64,000 bases of DNA from Dermacentor variabilis (Eukaryota; Arthropoda; Arachnida; Ixodida; Ixodidae), in the NCBI RefSeq assembly GCF_050947875.1, contig NC_134572.1:152603105-152667104 (forward strand). The letters are read 5' to 3'. Within the stretch, counting starts at the first letter, position 1; every line of letters begins with the position of its first letter. Shown here in pieces: positions 53,543-62,104 of the stretch. The notes beneath the pieces were generated by a model. The model saw only the letters and a program-made list of their open reading frames with translations, did no database searches and was not told the origin of the DNA. A program made the position numbers and the translations under genes.

Positions 53543-53620
<78 letters not shown>
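53540..53620 (+). repeat. (ATT)n tail of the RTE-like LINE
   Basis: About 27 ATT units follow the last frame. The truncated copy at 49308-49562 has a (GAT)n tail instead. Confidence 0.9.
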
Positions 53621-53622
<2 letters not shown>

Positions 53623-53771
53623 AAGTGACCTTCTATGAACGAGGAGAGCGTTTGATTGGTCTTTTCAGATAACCCCGCGGGTGACCGCCCGATGCTTGCT
53701 TCGGCGGTTAAGCCAATTTGACGTCAGGGGATTGGAATAAAAACATATTGGTATAGTTTTACGATATAGGG

Positions 53772-54725
53772 CTTCTGGTTTGCAAGGATTTTCCAAAGAT
53801 CATTGTTAGATAAAATGATACCCATGCAACATATCGCCGCGAAAATTCACTTGGGATACCGTCTAGTCCGCTTGCTTTTTTGGTATCAAGCGTAAGGAAT
53901 TGCTGAATTTTGCCTGCCTGAGTGATTTCTAGTGGAGCCATTGCGCAGGTGCCCAATTCACTGCGCTCCTTGTTTCCTTGCTCTGTTCTCGCCTTCGTAA
54001 ATACTGACTGGAAGAATATATTGAAGCAGTGTGCTATCTGCGTCTTTTCCGTGATAATTTCAGATGCGCTTTTTATATGGTCCATCTCTTCTTTTTTATC
54101 GACCAAGTGCATCCAAAACTTTTGTGGCGATGACTTCAGGAACCCAGGAAGAGCTTCGTTAAAGTACTTTTTCTTGGATTCCCGTAACGCTAATTATAGT
54201 TGAGCTCGCAAATTGTACCCCTGGGCTGGATTTTGTTTATTTTTGCGTAATCGTTTTATTCTGCGTTTCTTGTGTACTATTTCCCGAGTTATCCATGGGC
54301 TATGCTGCTTTTTTTTTTCATGCGGATAGGAATAAATTTATCTACGCAATGGTTGACGATTCCCTTGAAACGTTGACACAGTTATTCTACAAACTCACTA
54401 GATGACCCAAGTTCAAATTCACTCAGTGATGGACTTTAGTTATCTACTATTGTATCGTCTGCCTGTGCGTAGTCTTCTTTAAGTTTAAAAGCAGGCGATC
54501 GCCAGCGACTCTGTATATCAATTGGTGTATCGACAAATATCATTTCCTGGTCTGATATTCCTGGTTCGACTGACGCCCTACTAGCAGCTATTTTGCAAGA
54601 TAGGAACACAAGGTCTAACAATGACTGAGAATATAAGGTTTCTCATGTATTTCCTTCAACAATTTGCCTCAAGTTATGACAAAACATAATTTCTAGTAGT
54701 TTTTCCGCACTCGAAACTTCTGTGT
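53772..54725 (-). pseudogene. CR1/jockey-like LINE, endonuclease end and pre-RT
   Basis: Minus-strand 54.7-54.44 kb gives LLEIMFCHNLRQIVEGNT and LLDLVFLS then PGISDQEMIFV (SDH-like block). Then comes the linker RKKYFNEALPGFLKSSPQKFW. The frame 54112-53759 has HCFNIFFQSVFTKARTEQGN and FLTLDTKKASGLDGIPSEFS (GPDGI-type), and ends at GKSLQTRS, where the TIR element interrupts it. Confidence 0.75.
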
Positions 54726-54879
54726 GTCCTCTATGTGCCGCTATAGAAAGACGCCTCAAAATACAGATGAGTGTATTCAGTTTACATTGTGGAGCGATGT
54801 TGTGGCGAATATTCTCACTTACTTACGCTTCATTTTGTACTTTTGTGTGCTCTGTATACCGAATGTGATGTGAGCTGGC

Positions 54880-55800
54880 GCAGTAGAGCTGTAGACGACT
54901 TTGTGCAACAAGCCTCGGACGGAAACGATGGACTTTTCTTTCCCCCACCGAGACGTTGGCACCGCGAAATGTAGATGGCGATGCCGTGACTCGAAAAATG
55001 TGTATGGTTCCGATACTGCCGGCGAGGAGTGGGAGACCGTTCCCAGCAAGAAAAAGAAAAGGCAGATGCAAAAACGGCGGAACAGCAAGAACCGGTGGGT
55101 CCAGCTACTCCCACTCAAGGGAGTCAGAATAATGCGACGCCCCAAGTACGAAATGATCGCCAAGCATTTGTCTGTGGAGATGAAATGCTTGCCAAGATGA
55201 AGCACGCGGTGCTCCGCACTGCAAAGTGGAGCAAGAACTTCCTCTATCGGTCAAACAACAGTGCCACTCTCCAGGAGGTCATTGCGGAAGTAGACGTGGC
55301 AACTGATATCCGGAGAACACCCGAAGCTATAGTAGTCCTGCAAGCAAGGATCAGCGATGCCTTGCACAAGGGTCATGACTCTGAAGTGATGGCCCAGAAT
55401 CTCAAGCGCAACCTGCTAGCCTGGCAGACGAAATCGAGGTAACACCGCTTCCTAATTTACGGCGTCCCCAAAACAAGTGCTAATGAGAAGAAACGCTAAT
55501 CTGGAACAGGAGGTTGAAGCAGGTGCACTCGGAGTTGGGAGCTCCAGTTGAGTTTGTACGGCCAGTATGGAAGACACTTGAAAGTGACACAAATGGCCAC
55601 CGTTACAGAACAGAGGAGGAGGTAGAAATAGGATACAGCTTGGGGCGTAGGATTTGCGCTTCTTTAGTGTTGCGCATACAAGGGAGAGTACATCGAGAGA
55701 AGTGGAGGAAAGAGAACTCCGCTGTTCCGACTATGTCAGCTCTTAGACAAGCAATCCTCCAGATGACAAGGCAGCAACAATCACCCGAGTGAAACTGGCG
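54880..55800 (+). pseudogene. LINE ORF1 of the SGNH-esterase type, degenerate
   Basis: Some CR1-group LINEs carry an ORF1 with an SGNH hydrolase fold. Here the frame 55029-55442 has QAFVCGDEMLAKMKHAVLRT; the block I Ser is replaced (GDE, usually GDS). A later VVLQARISDALHKGHDSEVM corresponds to the block III GxND region (G to R, N to S). The frame shifts after 55442; the tail at 55514-55792 has a GYSLGRRI stretch matching the end of the fold. All three catalytic blocks are damaged. No ORF2 follows on this strand. Confidence 0.6.
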
Positions 55801-55917
55801 CTCCCCAAGGCGCCCGTGAAGTCGCAGCTAGGAAAGGGATGTGGACGTCGGCATCACCGTCTGACCAGGAAAGGTTGCGTACAACACCAGGTGCGGAAAG
55901 TTTCCATTTTTCCGTGA

Positions 55918-55980
55918 AGGGGGGGGGGGGGGCTACCAGCTTTCCGAACCCCATATATATATATATATATATATATATAC
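55918..55980. repeat. G-run and (AT)n tract
   Basis: A run of 14 G at 55919-55932, then an (AT)n tract ending at 55979. A similar (TA)n tract lies at 56210-56238 on the other side of the hairpin. Confidence 0.9.
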
Positions 55981-56165
55981 GCAGGAAAGAGACGACGAAC
56001 TTTTTGGGAGACTTCTTTTTCTTACTTAACGTTTTCGGCTGGTGGACCAGCCTTCGTCAGAGTACAGTCTGTACAGACTGTACTCTGTCGAAGGCTGGTC
56101 CACCAGCCGAAAACGTTAAGTAAGAAAAAGAAGTCTCCCAAAAAGTTCGTCGTCTCTTTCCTGCG
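55980..56165. repeat. Nearly perfect hairpin, 93-bp arms
   Basis: Reverse-complementary about 56072/56073, with no loop and a single mismatch noted (56057 against 56088). Flanked by (AT)n on both sides. The minus strand reads ctgacgaaggctggtccacc then agccgaaaacg, a hammerhead-like core (CUGANGA, stem, GAAA). The plus strand has ctgtcga, in which the conserved A is lost. Confidence 0.9.
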
Positions 56166-56206
56166 TATTTTACGTCGGGTCCTGCGTGCTGAACTTTGAA
56201 GAAAAC

Positions 56207-56239
<33 letters not shown>

Positions 56240-56240
<1 letters not shown>

Positions 56241-56580
56241 TGCACTTGAAGCAACTTCGTGTGACCTCGAAGAATTGTTCATTGAAGTGACGGCCTTATA
56301 TGAGAATTTACAAGACCTCGTCGTAGTAGGAGACAGTTCAGTTTCACAGCCCGAGTCTTCTCGTGCCACCAAGCATCTGGCGTCTCTTGGTGGCATAATC
56401 TTCTTTCGTGGAATTGCCGTATGCTTCGCTACCACTAATACTGTTTCGTCTTTCTGAAGAAACTGCAACCTCTCTTCTTTTTTACTGTGAGACCGAGCAT
56501 AAGCGCTGCTGCGCATGACTGCTATTTATTCTGATTTCGAGTGAATCCAGCTTGACCTCATTTCGGTTACTGAGTGAATT
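56240..56580. other. Open stretch, no gene recognised
   Basis: A plus-strand frame (56275-56457) and a minus-strand frame (56022-56516) both cross this region. Neither has a recognised motif. Confidence 0.5.
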
Positions 56581-56961
56581 ATACAGGGTGCCTCAACTAT
56601 CATGCACCAAGGCTTAACAAAAGAGCAGTTGCGTTGCTCGAAGAAAACCTAGTGCATATTGTTTCTAGTATAGTGGGGTAACCGTCAGTAATTGCTTCGT
56701 TTCTGAAATTCGACAATGGCAATTAATTATCTAATTCCAGAATTACTGTCCTAATTATCAAAGTGTCAATGAGGCACTTGTAGGGACCCCCAGGCACCCC
56801 CGAATGACATCTAACTGCGGTGTTTTAAGCGACATACTAATTGCGTACATTTTTTTTTCCAACTGGTAAGGAAACCCCCCGAAATATGAAAAATACCACG
56901 TGAGCGCGCTTCCACCTACATCATAAAGCAGCACCCTCATATAAGCTGATTAAAAGCAACT

Positions 56962-57102
56962 CGTACAAGGGGACGTTGCACTTGCGCGTATAAAAGGACA
57001 CGGACAGGAGCATGAAAAAAGACACACCGAACGCTATAGGTCTTTTTTTCATGTTCCTGTCCGTGTCCTTTGTTACGCGCTAGTGCAATGTCCCCTTATA
57101 CG
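56962..57102. repeat. Inverted repeat of about 60-bp arms inside the element
   Basis: cgtacaaggggacgttgcac to ggacacggacaggagcatga mirrors tcatgttcctgtccgtgtcc to aatgtccccttatacg. A short loop with accgaacgctata lies between. Confidence 0.8.
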
Positions 57103-57119
57103 AATAACCACCAACTAGC

Positions 57120-57300
57120 CCAGCTTTCTGCCTTAAATGAAAGCAACTGCATTGCCTGTCGCAAACCCGAAGAAACGGCGCATCACCTTGTGGACCAACA
57201 GTAGGTTTCGCGACTTTGCAGCTATTCTTTCCTCTCTACGTCACACTTATTATCCGTCTCTAAAAGCCGACTAATCACACTGATAACAAAAGCTCCTTGA
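57120..57300 (+). pseudogene. Possible LINE C-terminal zinc fragment
   Basis: Translation NCIACRKPEETAHHLVDQQ has a CxxC-H-H pattern like the zinc-binding tail of LINE ORF2. Only about 60 codons are readable. Low confidence. Confidence 0.3.
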
Positions 57301-57879
57301 TAACGCGACCGAAGCATTGGTCTAACTACGCACGAAGCGCTAAGAACAATGCAATAGGCATAGAATGTTTCAACATCCGGGCTTTGCTCACACCGCATCG
57401 AAAGAGTGCGCGCGAAGCTATATTTTGCGCCAGAAACTTGCTTCGGACCAAAGCCAAATTAAAGTGACGGTTTTAGTTTTCATGGGAGTGTATACGTGCT
57501 GCAAAAACAGGTTCATGGCATTAAATAAAAGCGAAATAAGCAGACCGGGAAGCGGCCCACGTAATGAGAAAAGGCATAACCAATGCGTTCAAGAAAGTAA
57601 ATAAACACGTATAAGTTAGCCGAATTGGCAGTCGGGACCCCTGCACAAATAATATAAAATATACATCAGATTTCAGTGTGCCCTTATTATCTATGAATTC
57701 GTAAGCGCCGCTGAACACCAACTGCTGTCTGGAAGACGTGTTTGAACAGGTGTCCTTCTGCAGATCCGCAGCACTGATTCCACTTTATCACATCTTCAGT
57801 GGCTTTTTCAATGACTGACGCTCGAATTCTATGACAGACATCTGTTACTCTTGTTTTCAGCTAATCTTACGTCCGTCTC

Positions 57880-58759
57880 GATCATGTAAGCACGATCTTT
57901 CTCATAACCCCAAAGAAAGAAATCGAGTGGAGAGAGGACAGGTGACCCAGTCGGCAAATTTACGGGCCCGTGCCTTCCAATCTATTGCGCATGAAAAGTC
58001 GCATCCAGCCACTTTCGTGCTCGGCTGCTGCTGTGTGCGGGAACCCCATCTGACTGATGCCGCTAAAGTGGAAGACGTGACAGCGGGACTTCGCTGAGAA
58101 ACTCATCAACCACTCCTATTTCGTCCACGTAATGCTATCTAGTCAGTGTGGTATCGAAGAAGATGGGACCGATTATAGCACCGGTGTAAATTCCGCACCA
58201 CACATTGAACGACCAATAGTGTGTATAATGCACACTATTGGAACGACTCCAATAGTGTGCATTATGCAAATTTACCTGGGCGTTTCTGTGAAAATTGGAT
58301 TCATCTGTGCACATGATGTTGGTCATAAAGTCTGGTCACTCATCGGCTTTTGTGAGGACCCAATTCGAGAAATGTAGACGATTCTACGGGTTCCTATCGT
58401 CCAAAGCATTAGTGCGGGTTAGGGTGGTACGGTTGAAAGGCCGAGTCATTTAGAATCCTCCAACCTGATGACTTCGAAACTGGTACCTGGACGGCCACGT
58501 CCCGCACGCTAGCATGAAGGTTTGAGGCCATAAATTCTAGAACATCCGTGCGTAGGCTAGGACTCAAAGATCGAGCCCTACGCCGCTGTTTCTTGCAGCT
58601 GCCGGTTTGTCTCAGGTTTTCATCATTTCTGATGATATTCAGCGCACTTGGTCTTCCGCCCCACTTCCATGACTGATGTATATTTATGGCCTTCCCCTTG
58701 TCATTTCCAACTCTCAAGGCAAGGATCATTTTTACCTTCTGCTCATTAGAGAAAGACAT
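57880..58759 (-). pseudogene. Tc1/mariner superfamily transposase, broken
   Basis: The start is placed at the ATG at 58757-58759 (MSFSNEQKVKMILALRVGND). The N-terminal helix-turn-helix region has RQTGSCKKQRRRARSLSPSL and LHASVRDVAVQVPVSKSSGW followed by RILND. The catalytic part has CTDESNF (usually TDEA/S), HYWSFNVWCGIYTGAIIGPI, and RHQSDGVPAHSS, which keeps the second Asp. SPVLSPLDFFLWG has Val where the third motif usually has Asp (SPDLxPLD). Stops occur between 58.33 and 58.38 kb and beyond. It is not functional. Confidence 0.8.
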
Positions 58760-59381
58760 GGTGACTGAGACGAAATAAAACACACCTTTAAACATTTGCA
58801 CTGACGTTGTCAATTCGCTTTTCTGGTGATAGGTCTTGTGGCAAAAAAAAAAATAACCATCCGTGCACTGTACGCTAAGACAACTGCTATCACAGCTTCT
58901 TTCGAACTAACACCGAACGCGGCGTGTTACTTCGGCCAAGGCGCGGCAGATAATGCACCAGCTCGATTACGATGTTTTTAGTTATTTCCTTTATTTCGGT
59001 CTGCTTAACTCAGAGGGAGTCTGTTCGAGGGCGCTGCTTCATGATGCTGGTGCGAGCGCAGTCACGTGGTAATTTTCATATTTCTCGGAGTTTATATATC
59101 GTCGGAAAAAATTTGTACGTAATTAGTACGTCGCTGAAAATACCGTAATTAGATGTCCATTGGCTATGTCTACAAATGCATCACTGACAATTTGATAATT
59201 AGGATATTACGTATTCAGTTAGAAAATTAATTACAATTACCTAAATAAATCTCACTAATGAAAAAATTACTGGCAGCTACTCTATTGTACCGGAAACAAT
59301 ATGCCCTATGTTTTCTTCGAGTAACGAAAGTGCTATTTTTTTGTTAATTAAGTGCATGATAGTTAACTGGGACACCCTGTA

Positions 59382-59860
59382 TATATTTATGACCTCTGCG
59401 TGCAGGCGACGATGTTTTCATTCCTAATAAATGTTGTAAATTATGAGAAGAGTTTTTTTATGAGTCGTTAGCCTTGCTTAATGGAAAGAGAAGCAATACT
59501 GAGACGCATATCATTAACGTGCATTTCACACGCCGTTGATAAAAGACTCTGCCGAAGGGGTCAGTGAAGTCTGCAGGTTTTATTCAGGGTCAAAAAAAAG
59601 CACGCAAGGCAATTTGAAGCGACGTGAACATACAGCAACATATTCATACTCTAAACATAAGCTATCTATACCTTTAGAAGTATATTTTAATTGGCTACCT
59701 TCTTCTCTTTCAAAAAAATATAATAAACTTTGTCATGTGTGCATATTTAAATATACTGTGAATGTACATGGTCTTTACAGCAGAAATTTAAAACAATGCA
59801 TGTTGAAGGGAGAAAATACGGATGAGGCAGCCGCTGCTAGTGCTTCTAGTGCGCTTGCCC
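59382..59860. other. No gene recognised
   Basis: A plus-strand frame at 59536-59901 (121 codons) has YSYSKHKLSIPLEVYFNWLP but no recognised domain. It ends in an (TTTA)n tract that belongs to the LINE tail. Its status is unclear. Confidence 0.4.
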
Positions 59861-61657
59861 TCCTATTTATTTATTTATTTATTTATTTACAATACCCCTA
59901 AAGGCCCTCGAAGGAGGGTATTACATAGGGGGGGGGGGGGGCTACAAGAAAAGCAAATGTACATTCAGGTACAGCATACATAAAAAGAAAAACATTTACA
60001 TGACATGTGTTTTTTTTGTTTTTGTTCAACAAGTCAGTGTAGTCAACATAAAGAACAAAAAAAAAAGAAAAGTTACATAAAAACGTCAGGAGGAAGCAGC
60101 AAATCACAAAGCATAAAAATTATCAGGGAAACACACTTAATAAGGGAACAACGTTTTAGCAGCTTCTCACAGTAGTGCAAATTGTTTCCTTAAATTTGGT
60201 TATGTCAGTTTCCATGGCTATGTATGAGGGTAAATCGTTCCAATCGATGATAGTGCGTGGTACGAAGGATTGAGCGAAAGTTAATGACCGACACAAAATG
60301 CGTTTCACTTTGTTAGGGTGATCGCGGCGAGGAAAGATAATCGGCGGTGACTGAAAGAAATCATCACAAAGTGAGGAATGGTGGAAAATTTTATGAAATA
60401 GTGATAAGCGGGAATGTTTTCGACGAAGGCTCAAGGATTGCAAACCGGCACGATTTTTTAAAGATGTAACGCTGGTGAATGTAGAATAATCTGAAAAAAT
60501 AAATCGAGCAGCATGGTTCTGCAGGGCTTCAAGGTTAGAGGCTAGATATACCTGATGGGGATCCCAAATTGCCGCAGCATATTCAATTTTCGGGCGAATG
60601 ATTGTGGTATATGCCTGTTTTCGTACGAGTGGTGGCGCTTGCTTGAGGGTTCGTTTAAGTATTCCAAGACTACGGTTAGCAGCTGCCAGGGTTAAATTTA
60701 TATGGTGATGCCACGTTAGGTCAGACTGGAAATGAAGGCCAAGATATTTGTAGGAAGTGGAAGACTCAATCGTGCTGTTATTAATGAAGTAAGCGTTTTC
60801 AATTCGAGACTTTCGGCCGTTAAATGTCATGAACTTGGTTTTAGAGATATTAAGCGACATTAGCCATTTGGAGCACCATAAGGCAATTGCATCAAGGTCA
60901 GATTGCAAGCATTGGCGATCGATATCAGAGGAAATTGTGCGGTAAATTACGACATCATCGGCAAAGAGACGAACCCGGGACGTTACGCAAGAAGGAAGAT
61001 CGTTAATATATATTAAGAAAAGTAAAGGACCTAGCACGCTGCCCTGGGGGACACCGGAAGTTACGTGGGCAAAAGAAGAATTGTAGTTGTTAGCGGAAGT
61101 GAACTGGAGCCTGGAGGAAAGAAAATCTTTAACCCATGCGAGGACGTTAGGGTGAATGTTTAGGCATGCAAGTTTGAGAAGTAATCTGTGGTGCGGAACG
61201 CAATCAAAAGCTTTGGAGAAATCAAGGAAAACTGCATCTACTTGTAAACCAGCGTCAATGGATAAGTGTAAGTCATGAACAAACCCTGCAAGTTGTGTTT
61301 CACAAGAGTAGCCCTTGCGGAAACCGTGTTGATACTGGTATATTATGTTGTGGCTTTCTAAGTATTTGGCAGTTTGGGAGTGAATGACGTGTTCCATGAC
61401 CTTGCATATGGTACTTGTTAGCGAAATAGGTCTGTAGTTGCATGGGGAACGGTCGCCTGACTTGAAAAAGGGTGCTACCTTGGCTATTCGCCAATCATCG
61501 GGGATAGTGCCTGTCGCGAGAGATTGTGAAAAAAGGGCCGTCAGAATACTACAGATGCCATGACGTGTATTTTTCAGTATAGTGCTATTGATACCATTAT
61601 GGTCACATGTAGAAGAAATTTTCAGTTTATTTGTCAGGATTTGCAGAAATTGCATTG
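59860..61657 (-). mobile_element. LINE (CR1/jockey-like), 5'-truncated, intact RT frame
   Basis: Minus-strand element with its (TAAA)n tail at 59862-59890 and 5' truncation near 61655. The 3' UTR is about 290 bp, with a G-run (59931-59941 on the plus strand). At the 5' end a 24-bp unit (tgtcaggatttgcagaaattg plus cat) is tandemly repeated at 61632-61655 and from 61656. Confidence 0.85.
60156..61655 (-). CDS. LINE reverse transcriptase, intact frame, no endonuclease
   Basis: 499 residues in one frame. Blocks: SQSLATGTIPDDWRIAKVAP then FFKSGDRSPCNYRPISLT; QHGFRKGYSCETQLAGFVHD; motif A FLDFSKAFDCVPHHRLLLKL; motif B SGVPQGSVLGPLLFLIYIND; motif C RLFADDVVIYR; then YKYLGLHFQSDLTWHHHINL. All catalytic residues are kept. 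The N-terminal endonuclease is missing (truncated), so this copy cannot move by itself. The lack of stops over 1.5 kb suggests recent insertion. Start not meaningful, as the frame begins in the truncation. Confidence 0.9.
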   Translation of the reverse strand: MQFLQILTNKLKISSTCDHNGINSTILKNTRHGICSILTALFSQSLATGTIPDDWRIAKVAPFFKSGDRSPCNYRPISLTSTICKVMEHVIHSQTAKYLESHNIIYQYQHGFRKGYSCETQLAGFVHDLHLSIDAGLQVDAVFLDFSKAFDCVPHHRLLLKLACLNIHPNVLAWVKDFLSSRLQFTSANNYNSSFAHVTSGVPQGSVLGPLLFLIYINDLPSCVTSRVRLFADDVVIYRTISSDIDRQCLQSDLDAIALWCSKWLMSLNISKTKFMTFNGRKSRIENAYFINNSTIESSTSYKYLGLHFQSDLTWHHHINLTLAAANRSLGILKRTLKQAPPLVRKQAYTTIIRPKIEYAAAIWDPHQVYLASNLEALQNHAARFIFSDYSTFTSVTSLKNRAGLQSLSLRRKHSRLSLFHKIFHHSSLCDDFFQSPPIIFPRRDHPNKVKRILCRSLTFAQSFVPRTIIDWNDLPSYIAMETDITKFKETICTTVRSC

Positions 61658-61865
61658 TCAGGATTTGCAGAAATTGACAGGTAGAAACGCTGGGTCAGCT
61701 TTACCATGACCTCCGCTTCAAAGCCAATGCCAAGGAGATATTTGCATGGTCAGATCGAATTCCTGCACTGCTATCGCCAGCGTGAATAGCTTGCGAATCG
61801 CCATTCAGCAATCAGAAGAGCTCAACCTAGGCTGGTCCAGCGCTTCCTTCGTTCGGCTGATAAAA

Positions 61866-62091
61866 AAAATTATGGGGTTTTAGGTGCCAAAAAAACTTTC
61901 TGATTATGAGGCACGCCGTAGTAGAGGAATCCGGAAATTTTGACCACCGAGGGTTCTTTAACGTGCACATAAATCTAAGTACACGGGTGTTTTCGCCCCC
62001 ATCGAAATGCGGCCGCCCTGACCGGGATTCGATCCCGCGCCTTCGTGCTCAGCAGCCTAACACCATAGCCACTGAGCAACCACGGCGGGTG
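61866..62091 (-). repeat. Ruka-type SINE, full-length
   Basis: 3' end ttatggggttttaggtgcc at left; body gattatgaggcacgccgtag and taagtacacgggtgttttcg; head with ggattcgatcccgcgcc and ccactgagcaaccacggcggg at right. Imperfect target duplication CGGCTGATAAAAA (61854-61866) and CGGCTAATAAAAA (62092-62104). Confidence 0.9.
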
Positions 62092-62104
62092 CGGCTAATA
62101 AAAA

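Larger units (their letters stand above)
49882..53771. mobile_element. TIR element interrupting the CR1-like LINE, host of an RTE LINE
   Basis: The left end gctataaggtaaaacgattt and the right end (complement: ccctatatcgtaaaactata) form an imperfect TIR of about 40 bp. The LINE reading frame stops at 53772 (GKSLQTRS) and resumes at 49880 (LPQDLCNTVMI), which defines the insertion. Target duplication is not clear. Inside lie a degenerate 150-bp repeat pair (49960-50080 and 50140-50270) and the RTE LINE. Confidence 0.6.
56584..59379 (-). mobile_element. Tc1/mariner-type element with CAGGGTG TIRs
   Basis: Left TIR cagggtgcctcaactatcat, right TIR mirror (atgatagttaactgggacac and caccctg). TA at 56582-56583 and 59380-59381 is the target duplication. 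2.8 kb. The TIR homology extends about 250 bp into each end. A broken transposase lies on the minus strand. Confidence 0.8.
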
